This document shows, in pieces, positions 50,139-59,000 of a stretch of DNA of 64,000 bases. Numbering within the stretch: the first letter of the stretch is position 1; every line of letters starts with the position of its first letter. A program made the translations under genes and the position numbers. This DNA comes from Mycobacterium haemophilum DSM 44634 (GTDB lineage: Bacteria; Actinomycetota; Actinomycetes; Mycobacteriales; Mycobacteriaceae). Under the pieces are notes generated by a model. It was not told the DNA's origin. It ran no database searches and saw only the letters and a list, made by a program, of their open reading frames with translations. The DNA lies in contig NZ_CP011883.2 in assembly GCF_000340435.2 (NCBI RefSeq), positions 3,518,687-3,582,686 of the forward strand. Reading direction: 5' to 3'.

Positions 50139-51659
50139 ATGTATTCTGAGTTCGATGAAATCGTAGTTGGGGCAGGTTCGTCGGGTGCCGCGCTGACCGC
50201 TCGCTTGGCTACCACGGGGCGGCGAGTGTTACTGGTGGAAGCTGGTCCGGATTACCCGGATCAGTCACAGCTACCGCATGATCTGCGTAACGGCAACACA
50301 CCTTCAATGGTGTTGCACGACTGGGGGTTTGTCGGCTTCCGTGACGACGGCGCGGAACTGTCGCTGCCCAGGGGCCGGGTCGTCGGCGGCTGCTCGGCGA
50401 TCAACAGCTGTATTGCCCTGCGGCCGCAGCCCGATGACTTCGCGGACTGGAAGGGCTGGTCCTGGCCGGAGGTACTGCCGTTCCTTCGCGGCCTGGAGGC
50501 CGACGCCGACTTCGACGGCCCACACCACGGCACTGTCGGCCCCTTAGCTGTGCGACGACGCAACTCCGCGGAGTGGTCAGCGATCTCGGCGGCATTGGTA
50601 AAGGCTGCTGGCGCCGCCGGATTCCCGTCGACCGCCGACCACAACGCACCAGATGCGACCGGCGTGGGTGCGGTTCCGCTGAACCTCACGACGGACGGAC
50701 AGCGAATCTCGGTGGCCTCGGCCTATCTGGATGCGGTGCGTGCCAGACCGAATCTGACGATCCTGCCTGACGCGTTGGTGGACAAAGTGCTCTTCGCCGG
50801 GTCGCGGGCCATCGGGGTCCGGTTGATTGCCGATGGGCAACCACGAACCGTGCATGCCGACCGGGTCACGCTGTGCGCCGGAACCTACGGCACACCGACG
50901 ATTCTGCAGCGCTCCGGGGTCGGCCCGGCGGACCTGCTGCGTGCGCTCGGCGTTGCCGTCGTCGCCGACCGACCCGGCGTCGGTTCCGACCTCGCCGATC
51001 ACTCGCAGGTCGCAATCGTGCTACTGCCACGGCCCGGCCTGTGTGATCCGGCCGACCCATGTGCCGAGGTCGTGCTGCGCTACACAGCACCCGGGTCGGC
51101 GGTGCGGAATGACATGCAGCTGTACGCACTCAACCATGTCGACCTGAAGGTTTTTGCGCCGCATTTAGCGAGCGCCACGCCGGACGGTTGGGCCTTCATG
51201 GTGACCTCCAACCTGATGGCCCCTCGGGCGCGCGGCACTGTGCGTGCGGTGTCCACCGACCCTGCCGCGCCGCCTCGTATCGAGATCGACTATGGCCGTG
51301 ATCCGGAGGATCTGCGCCGCCAACGTGAGGGGGTCCGGCTGTGCTGGGAGCTGCTACGGCAGCCGGCATTTGCGGCACTCACCAAGGCGATCATTGATAT
51401 GGACGAGACCACGGTGCACTCGGACTCGGCGCTAGACGACTTCATTCGGCGGGCGGCGGTCAGCGCCCACCACCCCACGGGCACCGCGCGCTGCGGTCCC
51501 CCTGACGACCCCACAGCGGTAGTGGACAGCCGCTGCGGGGTGTATGGCACCGAGGGGCTCCGGGTGGCCGACGCCTCGATCATCCCTGTGTCCCCACGCG
51601 CCAATACCAACCTTGTCTCAATCATGATCGGAGAACGGGTAGCGACGTGGTCGAACTGA
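50139..51659 (+). CDS. GMC-family oxidoreductase
   Basis: FAD-dependent glucose-methanol-choline oxidoreductase of 506 residues. The dinucleotide fold is EIVVGAGSSGAALTARLA (about 6-23), with RGRVVGGCSAIN near 78-90. The C-terminal catalytic His lies in AHHPTGTARCG, with a partner Asn in VSPRANTNLVSIMIGE. ATG 50139 follows GAAGGAAG and is preferred over 50118. Substrate alcohol unknown. It stands alone in the accessory island, followed by a hairpin at 51671. Confidence 0.88.
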   Translation: MYSEFDEIVVGAGSSGAALTARLATTGRRVLLVEAGPDYPDQSQLPHDLRNGNTPSMVLHDWGFVGFRDDGAELSLPRGRVVGGCSAINSCIALRPQPDDFADWKGWSWPEVLPFLRGLEADADFDGPHHGTVGPLAVRRRNSAEWSAISAALVKAAGAAGFPSTADHNAPDATGVGAVPLNLTTDGQRISVASAYLDAVRARPNLTILPDALVDKVLFAGSRAIGVRLIADGQPRTVHADRVTLCAGTYGTPTILQRSGVGPADLLRALGVAVVADRPGVGSDLADHSQVAIVLLPRPGLCDPADPCAEVVLRYTAPGSAVRNDMQLYALNHVDLKVFAPHLASATPDGWAFMVTSNLMAPRARGTVRAVSTDPAAPPRIEIDYGRDPEDLRRQREGVRLCWELLRQPAFAALTKAIIDMDETTVHSDSALDDFIRRAAVSAHHPTGTARCGPPDDPTAVVDSRCGVYGTEGLRVADASIIPVSPRANTNLVSIMIGERVATWSN

Positions 51660-51670
51660 CCTAGAACCTG

Positions 51671-51714
51671 TTTCATCCTGAAGCACCGCCCCGAGGACTT
51701 CCCGGTGCATGAAA
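51671..51714 (+). terminator. Interrupted hairpin after the GMC gene
   Basis: Arms TTTCAT/ATGAAA and GCACCG/CGGTGC nest around a 14-base loop, with CCTGAA unpaired on the left side only. It lies 12-55 bases after the GMC stop and before the cytidine deaminase. It may act as a weak intrinsic terminator; there is no T run. Confidence 0.35.
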
Positions 51715-51877
51715 ACGAAACAACCGCTGGCGTTTTTCACCGGCCCACTTATCAGTGCTGGCCGTGGTCTGCGACAGGCTGAAGCCGGCATCACGTTTCA
51801 AGGCATCCCGATGCTAGATTGACGCAGTCAGCCGGACGCCGGTTACGCGTCGGTGTTCACGCGGGAGGTCCGGTCAG

Positions 51878-52282
51878 ATGAGCGACGTGGATTGGGACAC
51901 GCTGCGGAAGGCCGCGGTCGCGGTCAGAGCGAATTCCTACTCGCCCTACTCGAAGTTCCCGGTCGGGGTAGCCGGGTTCGTCGATGACGGCCGGCTCATT
52001 ACGGGGGTAAACGTTGAAAACGCTTCATACGGGCTCGCGCTGTGTGCCGAGTGCTCGATGATTTCGGCGTTGTATGGGACCGGCGGCGGCCGACTTGTTG
52101 CCGTCTACTGCGTCGACGGCAACGGTGACCCACTGATGCCGTGCGGTCGCTGCCGCCAATTGCTCTACGAACACGGCGGACCCGAACTGGAAGTCATGAC
52201 CCCGAAAGGCGTGCAGACGATGGCCCAACTCCTTCCCCAAGCATTCGACCCGCGGGAAGGAACGCTCGGCAATGGCGAATGA
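51878..52282 (+). CDS. cdd: Cytidine deaminase
   Basis: Converts (deoxy)cytidine to (deoxy)uridine. The 134 residues are of the tetrameric class, with zinc ligands Cys 56, Cys 89 and Cys 92 in CAEC and PCGRC, catalytic Glu 58, and substrate loop NVENASYGL. ATG 51878 follows GGGAGG. It differs enough from Rv3315c Cdd as I recall it to be a second, accessory copy, though I cannot check the rest of the genome. Its 3' end overlaps the MFS gene by 11 bases; uridine phosphorylase lies 1.8 kb on. Confidence 0.92.
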   Translation: MSDVDWDTLRKAAVAVRANSYSPYSKFPVGVAGFVDDGRLITGVNVENASYGLALCAECSMISALYGTGGGRLVAVYCVDGNGDPLMPCGRCRQLLYEHGGPELEVMTPKGVQTMAQLLPQAFDPREGTLGNGE

Positions 52283-53861
52283 AACCACCGCGGTGGCGAT
52301 CGCCGTCGACAGCCGGAAAACGAGCAAGGCGGCGTGGGCGATCCTGGCCGCGATGAGCTTCGGCGCCCTCGTCGCGCAAATGTTCAGCACTGTGATCGGC
52401 CCAGCGCTGCCCACGATCAAGGCAGACCTCGGTCTTGGCCTGTCCGCACAAACGTGGACAATCACCGCCTACAGCCTGGCGTTTGGTGCTGCGCTCGTCG
52501 CGGGCGGACGCCTGGGCGATCTGCTCGGCGAAGTCAAGATGATTGTCATCGGCTTCATCATTTTCGGCGCCGGTCTGGTGATGTCGGCCATCGCCGTGGC
52601 CGGCCCGTTCATGATTGGCGGTCGGGCCATCCAAGGCATCGGTATCGGCATTTCCGCCCCGGCCACCTTGTCGATCGTGGTCAATTCCATCCCGAGAGCC
52701 CGACGGGGGTTCGCCGTTGGCGTGTGGGGGTTCGCGCACGGATTCGGTTTGCTCGTTGGCCCGTTGTTTGCCGCCTGGATGATGCAGATCGCCAGCTGGC
52801 GCTGGGTGTTCTGGGTGGCCGTGCCGCTCACAGCGCTGGTCATTGTCGTCACCCTCGCGGCGACTCACGGATACCAGAGCGTGATAGCTGCGGGGAAGTA
52901 CGACTGGCTTGGCCTGATTTTGGGCGGCACCGCAGTTACGCTGCTCGTGTTCGGGCTGCAGAACTCGTCGGTGAGCTGGACTTCCCAGGGGACCTGGGGA
53001 TCCCTAGCGGCGGGCCTCATCCTGCTGGCGCTCTTCGGTGTCGTGGAAACTAGGACCACCCACCCTCTGGTGGACTTCGGCCTGTGGAAACAGCGCCTGT
53101 TTTCCGGCGGATTCTTCGCCCAGAGCGCGGTCGGCTTGGTCTACATTCCATTTCTGACGTTTGTCGGGTCGCTGTTCTTCATCAACGTCCTGGGCTACTC
53201 GCCGGGTAAGGCCAGCTGGGTCATCGTGATAACGACCGGCAGCTGCATAGTCTTCCAACCATCGGCCGGCCGATGGGTCGACAAGGTCGGCCCCCGCCTC
53301 CCTATGACGGTTGCCCTGACGATGCAAGCCATGGCCCTGGCTTGGATCGGGCTTTCCTTCAGCCCAGACACGACGCTAGCGGAAATGGTAATTCCGTTGA
53401 CACTCATGGGTATTGGCGTGGGCGTCGCGCTTCCAGCATGCAACACTGCGGCCATGTCAGCCGTAGACGCCGAACGTGCCGGGATGGGATCGGGGCTCAT
53501 CCAGATGACCTTCAATATCCCTGCGGCACTTGGCGTGGCGCTGGTGACGTCGGTGATCGGCACCGTCACCGCATCGAAGGTCGCTGCGGGCCTCGATAAT
53601 CGACCGGAACTGCGGCATGTGGCTGCGCAGTACGCCGGGGCGGTTCAGGACGGCAATCTCTCGCAGGCCAACGGCATCCTGGCAGCGCTGCCCAACGACG
53701 CCGCCGAAGCCATCAAGCGGGCTGCGGTGAGCGCTTCATCGGTGGCAATCACGACCTCGATGTTGGTGCTGGCGGCCGTCGCAGTCGCGGGCGGGGTCTT
53801 CGCCTGGGTGTGGACACGATCCGCTGACGAGAAGTCCACCAATTTCCGTGTCAGCGCCTAG
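52272..53861 (+). CDS. MFS transporter, DHA2 (14-helix) type
   Basis: Permease of 529 residues with about 14 hydrophobic helices. Motif A-like GGRLGDLLGEVKMIVIG follows the second helix, and motif C-like GFAHGFGLLVGPLFAAWMM lies in helix five. ATG 52272 lies within the last codons of cdd, which indicates coupling. DHA2 proteins usually export drugs, but pairing with cdd and uridine phosphorylase suggests a nucleoside or nucleoside-analogue substrate. A 75-bp scrap of a sister copy is at 49708. Confidence 0.88.
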   Translation: MANETTAVAIAVDSRKTSKAAWAILAAMSFGALVAQMFSTVIGPALPTIKADLGLGLSAQTWTITAYSLAFGAALVAGGRLGDLLGEVKMIVIGFIIFGAGLVMSAIAVAGPFMIGGRAIQGIGIGISAPATLSIVVNSIPRARRGFAVGVWGFAHGFGLLVGPLFAAWMMQIASWRWVFWVAVPLTALVIVVTLAATHGYQSVIAAGKYDWLGLILGGTAVTLLVFGLQNSSVSWTSQGTWGSLAAGLILLALFGVVETRTTHPLVDFGLWKQRLFSGGFFAQSAVGLVYIPFLTFVGSLFFINVLGYSPGKASWVIVITTGSCIVFQPSAGRWVDKVGPRLPMTVALTMQAMALAWIGLSFSPDTTLAEMVIPLTLMGIGVGVALPACNTAAMSAVDAERAGMGSGLIQMTFNIPAALGVALVTSVIGTVTASKVAAGLDNRPELRHVAAQYAGAVQDGNLSQANGILAALPNDAAEAIKRAAVSASSVAITTSMLVLAAVAVAGGVFAWVWTRSADEKSTNFRVSA

Positions 53862-54119
53862 GGCTGGGTGCTTCCTGCTCCGCCCGTCCTCCTGGCGGCG
53901 ATATGGATGATGCCCGGTCCGACGGAATACAGGTGGTGGCCGGTTCCACTTGCTCAACGCCCTGCTGGGACTGGTTTCACCCGGGTTGTCTGTCGTCGCA
54001 GAATCCGATGCGGAGGCTGTCGGCTTCTACCCAATCAAACGGCTTTACAGTTACCACGTTGGGCGAGAAATACCCTGGCGTAGAACGGTTTCGCGTCACG
54101 CTCGACCAGAATCGGTTGG
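53862..54119. other. Gap between MFS and uridine phosphorylase
   Basis: 258 bases between convergent genes. A plus-strand stretch near 53950-54060 reads LNALLGLVSPGLSVVAESDAEAVGFYPIK and looks like coding debris, but has no family I know. No hairpin with T run was found. Confidence 0.4.
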
Positions 54120-55031
54120 TCAGGCACCCAGCAGGCTGGCCTTGAGGTAGTTGAACAACGCCGCCCCTGAATCTTCACTGAACTTGCGTAGCTGTTCAGG
54201 CGAGGCCGTTACTTGGTCACCTTCGAGCCGGTTGAGCAGCGTGCAGCAGATCATCGCGAATTTCGGGAAGCCCCAGTGATTGAGGTAGCTCGCGATCATG
54301 GCGCCCTCCATCTCGATGTTGCGCACACCGTTCTCGTCGAGCCACCGCAGCCACGCCATCTTTGTCTGCGGTGTCTCGAGGCATACCGCGCCGTCGAGAC
54401 GGAACTGTTCGAGGAAAAATTCGTTGCCGCTGACCGTCCTGCCGGACACCACCGTCAGGTCATCGATGCCTTCGTTGGCGGCGATGATGGCGTTGTGGGT
54501 ATCGGCGGGGAAGCGCCCATCGAACCAGTACTCACCGTCGCCGCCCCTGAGCAGTCGGTAAGGCTGGAGATCAGCCATCAGGGCCTCGGATGACACCACC
54601 ACGGTTCCGCCGGGCAGTCCGACACCGCCGCTGGTGCCGACCCGGCACCAGAACACCTGATCCAAGGCCTTGAGGTCGCCGCGCTTGAGGAAGAACACCA
54701 GGCGCATGAGCTCCTGCAGCGCGATCGAGGCACTGGCCATGCCCATGCCGTGGGAGGCGAAGAGCACGCCGGCGGTGTACCTGGTGACGAACCGGTCCTC
54801 TTTGGGGAAGGCGATGACCGGGGAGACCTGAGACCCGCCGTTGAGCTCGCTCCAACGGTCAGCGAACTTGATGATGCGCTCCCCAGTGCCGGCCAGGATG
54901 ACTGCTTTGACATCGCGGAGCTCATCAAGAATCGGGTCGGCGGACGCTACTCCGACGTGGTAGTAGACATCCTCATGGCTGCCGTCGAGGACACCATCGA
55001 GGAATGCGTGGTTGATGTTCTCGGTCTTCAC
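54120..55031 (-). CDS. Uridine phosphorylase (UPP1-like)
   Basis: Nucleoside phosphorylase of 303 residues splitting uridine to uracil and ribose-1-phosphate. SHGMGMASASIALQELMRLVFF, RVGTSGGVGLPGGTVVVSS, and NIEMEGAMIASYLNHWGF with TLLNRLEGDQ line up with the animal UPP1/UPP2 family rather than the short E. coli Udp. GTG 55031, after GGAGAGG, starts the conserved KTENINHAFLDG; the ATG at 55172 adds 47 residues that do not resemble the family. Together with cdd and the MFS gene it makes a pyrimidine salvage group. Confidence 0.86.
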   Translation of the reverse strand: MKTENINHAFLDGVLDGSHEDVYYHVGVASADPILDELRDVKAVILAGTGERIIKFADRWSELNGGSQVSPVIAFPKEDRFVTRYTAGVLFASHGMGMASASIALQELMRLVFFLKRGDLKALDQVFWCRVGTSGGVGLPGGTVVVSSEALMADLQPYRLLRGGDGEYWFDGRFPADTHNAIIAANEGIDDLTVVSGRTVSGNEFFLEQFRLDGAVCLETPQTKMAWLRWLDENGVRNIEMEGAMIASYLNHWGFPKFAMICCTLLNRLEGDQVTASPEQLRKFSEDSGAALFNYLKASLLGA

Positions 55032-55262
55032 CTCGACCTCTCCGGTTCGTCGGACGCGAGGCAAATCTACGCACCGCGGATCAAGTTGGTACAACGACCC
55101 ACAGACAACATCGGGCATCTGGTGGTGTGGTACGCCCGTCCTAAAGGGGCCATCCACGGCCACCGTCACCATCGGATTCGCGCAGCAAACCTTTGCATCG
55201 CGGAAAACAACGACTGCTCGCCCGAGAAAACCGCGCTGCCGATGACTAACCGCGATGTTTCA

Positions 55263-55922
55263 CTAGAGCTTTCGCGCGATGAGATAGGCATGGGGAGTCG
55301 ACTCAAGCCCATCGTCGTCCGGCTGACGCACCAGCTTGGCGTAGACCCGAAAGCCCGCACCAGCCAACTGATCTTCGACCTGCCGAGGCTGACGACGCAT
55401 AAACGTCAAGTGCACCTCGTGACCGAATGCGTTGGTAAGCACCCGAGGCTCGTCACCAACTTGGAACGCCAACAGCACCAGGCCGCCCGGCACTAGCACT
55501 CGGTAAAACTCGCCGAACACGCCCGCCAGGTACTCGTCGGGAACATGAATGATTGAGTACCACGCGCAAACGCCAGCGACGCTGCCATCAGCGACATCAA
55601 GGGACGTCATCGACCCGACGCTAAACCGCAGGCCAGGGTTGAGCCGCCGCGCTTGCGAAACCATATTCGAAGACACGTCGATCCCGGATGCGGTCACACC
55701 ACAATCGGCCAGTAACGCGGTAGTTACTCCGGTCCCGCAGCCAACATCAACGACACACCTGTTCTTGCCCTTCAGGATCAATGACGCGAATGCGGTCACC
55801 ACAGCCAGGTCGACCGGCTTGTCATCAAGATGGTGGTGAAACCGCTCAGCGTAGTAAGCAGCTGTGCGGTCGTAGCCTTCCCGTGTCGCGAACACAAATT
55901 CGGGCTGATCCACGTCCAGCAT
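55263..55922 (-). CDS. SAM-dependent methyltransferase
   Basis: Class I methyltransferase of 219 residues: motif I VVDVGCGTGVTTALLADCGV (about 57-76), then SGIDVSSNMVSQAR, and GVCAWYSIIHVPDEYL in the place of motif II. ATG 55922. UbiE/BioC-like by eye. 232 bases upstream of uridine phosphorylase on the same strand. Substrate unknown. Confidence 0.82.
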   Translation of the reverse strand: MLDVDQPEFVFATREGYDRTAAYYAERFHHHLDDKPVDLAVVTAFASLILKGKNRCVVDVGCGTGVTTALLADCGVTASGIDVSSNMVSQARRLNPGLRFSVGSMTSLDVADGSVAGVCAWYSIIHVPDEYLAGVFGEFYRVLVPGGLVLLAFQVGDEPRVLTNAFGHEVHLTFMRRQPRQVEDQLAGAGFRVYAKLVRQPDDDGLESTPHAYLIARKL

Positions 55923-56283
55923 TGTCGCTCGGCGCGTCGGAAACCACCGGCCGACGAGCCCAACGCGCCCAAAGCAATCCCAGGGATGGTAGTGACGTCC
56001 GCGACATGGTGGCCACGGCGATCAGAGACGGCGACAACAAGAACTGAGAACTCGTCGCCGTTGTTGTCATCGTCGTCATCGATGATGTTGTCGATCGTGT
56101 CGGTTCCGCTTATGGTGCTGATTCGCGTTACGTATGCTCTGACGAGCCGATATTCAACCGCCCAATGAGGTCGGCCGGCAGTTACTTATCCGCTGCCCGC
56201 TCTGCCTCGCGCATTGACTCGCTGGCGTGATACTGCTCTGCCTCAGCAGCTTCCGTGAACTCTAGACCAGCTCCGACCTAACG
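55923..56283. other. Region without a supported gene
   Basis: About 360 bases between the methyltransferase start and the menA2-like promoter. A TCATCGTCGTCATCGATGATG-like simple repeat occurs near 56065-56090. No ORF with a family, tRNA or hairpin is supported. Confidence 0.5.
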
Positions 56284-56338
56284 TGTTCAATAAATCATTA
56301 TGTTCAATAAAACTGAACATACGACTATACTGAACGCA
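56284..56338 (+). promoter_or_regulatory. menAT promoter/operator
   Basis: ATGTTCA-N7-TGAACAT (56300-56320) is a perfect dyad. Its left half TGTTCAATAAA also occurs at 56284, 17 bases earlier, and its right half ACTGAAC recurs at 56330, 18 bases later. TATACT at 56326-56331 looks like a -10 box, which would put the transcript start at or next to ATG 56338 (leaderless). The antitoxin probably binds here. Confidence 0.65.
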
Positions 56339-57366
56339 TGGACCAGATCGGGACTGATCTCGCCGTGGCCGTCGAGCGTCACCTCACCGAATACGGAGTG
56401 CGGGTGCTCGGTGGCTTATCAGCATTGAACTCCGCCTATCCCGAATCACTAGACCTTGAGATCGACGGTCACCCCCTCACGATCACTGCCCTCTACCTTC
56501 CTCACCTGTCGGCAACGGCAGCACTGCAGGCCTGGGATACCGCCGGCGCCGGTTCGCCGCTGCTTGTGGTGGGCCCGCGTCTGCACCCGTCGAGCGCTGA
56601 AACGCTGCGGGCTCGCGGACTCTGGTACATCGACGGAGCTGGGAACGCTTATTTGCGGCACCAGGGTGGACTGCTCATCGACGTGCGCGGCCGACGGTCA
56701 GCTGTGTCCGCACAACCGGGCACCCTCGGTGACGGACTGCACAGCGATGGACCGCGTAACCCATTCACCCCCAAGCGCGCGCAGGTTGTCTGCGTACTGC
56801 TTGACGCACCGCAACTGGTCGACGCGCCGCTGCGTGAGATCGCCGAGAGTGCCGGCGTCTCAGTCGGTATGGCCAAGCAGACGATGGATACGTTGCGCAC
56901 TACCGGCTTCCTCGAACACCTCGGCTCCCGCCGCAGGCTGGTGCGCACCGATCAGCTGCTGGACCTGTGGGCGGCTGCCTATCCGGGGGGTCTGGGCCGG
57001 GCCAACAAACTCCTGGTCGCCAGCGGTGATATCCACACGTGGTCCGCACCCGACGGACTCGCAGTGGCGGTCAGCGGTGAACAGGCCCTGCCCGACGAAA
57101 TCCGCAATCCCGAATCACTGATGCTCTACGTCGGCACCCCAGCGCCCGGGCTACCCGCCGACCTGCTTATACACAACCGCTGGCACCGCGACCCACACGG
57201 CAGCATCGTGATCCGAAAGCTATTCTGGCGCAACCTACCTGACGAGCAACCGGGGTTGGCTCCCGCGGCCTTGATCTATGCCGACCTCCTTGCCTCGCGC
57301 GAGCCGCGCCAGATCGAAGTCGCCCACCTCATGAGAAGGCAGGATGAGCGACTCTCCCGATTATGA
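56338..57366 (+). CDS. menA2: AbiEi-like antitoxin of a MenAT2-type system
   Basis: Protein of 342 residues, like Rv0837c. The N-terminal half, with LWYIDGAGNAYLRHQGGLLIDVRG, resembles the nuclease-like fold of AbiEi relatives. A winged helix lies at about 140-195 (KRAQVVCVLLDAPQLVDAPLREIAESAGVSVGMAKQTMDTL). It should repress its own promoter through the dyad at 56300 and neutralise the toxin. ATG 56338 probably gives a leaderless mRNA. The last 23 bases overlap menT2. Confidence 0.83.
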   Translation: MDQIGTDLAVAVERHLTEYGVRVLGGLSALNSAYPESLDLEIDGHPLTITALYLPHLSATAALQAWDTAGAGSPLLVVGPRLHPSSAETLRARGLWYIDGAGNAYLRHQGGLLIDVRGRRSAVSAQPGTLGDGLHSDGPRNPFTPKRAQVVCVLLDAPQLVDAPLREIAESAGVSVGMAKQTMDTLRTTGFLEHLGSRRRLVRTDQLLDLWAAAYPGGLGRANKLLVASGDIHTWSAPDGLAVAVSGEQALPDEIRNPESLMLYVGTPAPGLPADLLIHNRWHRDPHGSIVIRKLFWRNLPDEQPGLAPAALIYADLLASREPRQIEVAHLMRRQDERLSRL

Positions 57367-58159
57367 CCCGGTCCTCCTGGCCTGGGTGACACCGATCGTC
57401 ACAGCACTTGCCGACGTCGTGCCGGCTGAACAGCTGATGCTCGTCGGGGCACAGTGCCGCGATCTACTGCACTGGCGCTTCTGCCGCGGGGTGCCGCCGC
57501 GGGCCACCAACGACACCGATATCGCAGTGACCCTGAACAATTGGGACCACTTCGAGGCAATTCGCGCCACCTTCCGCGCCCTGGGCAGCACCGGGCACCG
57601 ATTCCTGATCGCCGACCGCGCCGTCGATGTTCTCCCGTTCGGCGAGGTGGAGTCGCCCACCGGCACAACCCGCCATCCTCCAGGCAACCAGCTCATGAAC
57701 GTCCACGGATGCACCGACGCCTACCTGCGTGCCGATGTTCTGCCTCTCCCTGGCGGCCTGACAGTCCACCTTCCCCAACCGCCGAACTATGCGGTCCTCA
57801 AACTGCACGCATGGCTAGATCGGTCCGCGGACCACAACTACAAAGACGGCCCGGATCTGGCCTTGGCGGTGCACTGGTACGCCGGCGACCTCGACCGGCT
57901 TTACGCCGAACCAGACCAGTGGGCGCTGCGCCATCACGACTTCGACCTACGCACCGCCGCTGCCGCGCTGCTCGGCCACGACATGCGCGCCAGTGTTAGC
58001 GCACCGGAGGCCGCCGTGCTGGCGACACGCGCGGCACAGGCCGACCACGACCTGCTGGCCGCGCACTTCGCTGCCGGCCAACCGGGCTGGCCGACCACTG
58101 CAGCTAGGCGGCGCCCGCTGGTCGAGGCGCTACTCGGCCAGCTCACGCTGGAATCCTGA
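57344..58159 (+). CDS. menT2: MenT2-like nucleotidyltransferase toxin
   Basis: DUF1814/AbiEii nucleotidyltransferase of 271 residues. The catalytic core is RATNDTDIAVTL (about 46-57) with two Asp residues of the DxD pair, a further acidic site near VDVLPFG, and Lys in YAVLKLHAWLDR. MenT toxins add pyrimidines to tRNA 3' ends and so block translation. ATG 57344 lies inside menA2. From memory Rv0836c is shorter (about 217), so this may be the fuller form. Intact, with its antitoxin. Confidence 0.84.
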   Translation: MSDSPDYDPVLLAWVTPIVTALADVVPAEQLMLVGAQCRDLLHWRFCRGVPPRATNDTDIAVTLNNWDHFEAIRATFRALGSTGHRFLIADRAVDVLPFGEVESPTGTTRHPPGNQLMNVHGCTDAYLRADVLPLPGGLTVHLPQPPNYAVLKLHAWLDRSADHNYKDGPDLALAVHWYAGDLDRLYAEPDQWALRHHDFDLRTAAAALLGHDMRASVSAPEAAVLATRAAQADHDLLAAHFAAGQPGWPTTAARRRPLVEALLGQLTLES

Positions 58160-58177
58160 ATGGCAACCTATAGGTTC

Positions 58178-58430
58178 TCAATTTTCTGGCGTTGAGTGTT
58201 TACCCAGACGGTACGGGCTGAGCTGATGCAACCCCGCGACGAGCGCCACCGCGCCGGCGACGCGTCCGACCCACGAACAGCTGTGCATTACCGGGTTTAG
58301 ACGGGTCGACGCGACAAAGGCTGGAATGCCGACGGCGGTCCAAACGGCCAGGTATCCGTCGATAAACAGGATCGCCGGGAGGGCGTTGCCGATAACCAGA
58401 TATCGGTCCGCGTCCATCCATGCACATGGC
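58178..58430 (-). pseudogene. Truncated DUF2182-type membrane protein
   Basis: The minus strand reads DGYLAVWTAVGIPAF, WVGRVAGAVALVAGLHQLSP and a short tail GKHSTPEN, matching the GAVALVAGLYQLTPLK end of DUF2182 metal-related membrane proteins. The N-terminal helices and the CLRHC motif are missing, and the start lies in a different frame. A relic just upstream of the csoR operator. Confidence 0.5.
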
Positions 58431-58489
58431 CGTTGTCCACGTAGTCGCTCCCTTCGGTTGATGCCCAGAATACGATTACTACTCCAACA

Positions 58490-58516
58490 GTACCCACCCC
58501 GGGTGGGGTGGGGTAT
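58490..58516. promoter_or_regulatory. CsoR operator
   Basis: GTACCCACCCC and GGGGTGGGGTAT form an imperfect GC-rich dyad 42-68 bases before csoR. It closely resembles the operator described for M. tuberculosis CsoR. Copper binding by CsoR would free this promoter and switch on csoR, the DUF1490 gene and ctpV. Confidence 0.8.
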
Positions 58517-58557
58517 GATGGGCCAGGTCCGATATCAATAGGAGTTGTGAGGCAGCT

Positions 58558-58917
58558 ATGGGCGACGAATTGACGGCCAAAAAGCACGCGGCGCTGAACC
58601 GGCTCAAGACGGTTCGGGGTCACCTCGACGGGATCATTCGGATGCTGGAATCCGACGCTTACTGCGTGGACGTGATGAAGCAGATCTCAGCGGTGCAGTC
58701 CTCGCTAGAGCGGGCAAACCGGGTGATGTTGCACAACCACCTGGAGACGTGCTTTTCCTCGGCGGTGATCGATGGCCGCGGACAAGCGGCCATCGATGAG
58801 CTGATCGATGCCGTCAAGTTCACTCCGGCGCTGACCGGTCCGCAGGCCCAGCTGGGTGGTGCGGCGGTCGGTGAACCTCGCGATAAGGAGCCGGCGACGG
58901 CGGGCGGCCTCACGTAA
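58558..58917 (+). CDS. csoR: Copper-sensing transcriptional repressor CsoR
   Basis: Helical tetrameric repressor of 119 residues, the same length as Rv0967. The Cu(I) ligands are exactly placed: Cys 36 (AYCVDVM), His 61 and Cys 65 (HNHLETC). Second-shell Tyr 35 is also present. The C-terminal tail is variable. ATG 58558 follows GTGAGG. It autoregulates the csoR-DUF1490-ctpV operon through the dyad at 58490. Confidence 0.96.
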   Translation: MGDELTAKKHAALNRLKTVRGHLDGIIRMLESDAYCVDVMKQISAVQSSLERANRVMLHNHLETCFSSAVIDGRGQAAIDELIDAVKFTPALTGPQAQLGGAAVGEPRDKEPATAGGLT

Positions 58918-59000
58918 TCACCGCCAGATTTTGGTGCCAGCCAGAAGCTACCACGCGCCGCCGTGTGGCGGGCGAATGAGATGAAAGGGGAACGTTGAAG

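Noticed and set aside
54120..55172. Uridine phosphorylase starting at ATG 55172
   Set aside because: The extra 47 residues do not resemble the family; GTG 55031 has a good ribosome site and gives the expected length.
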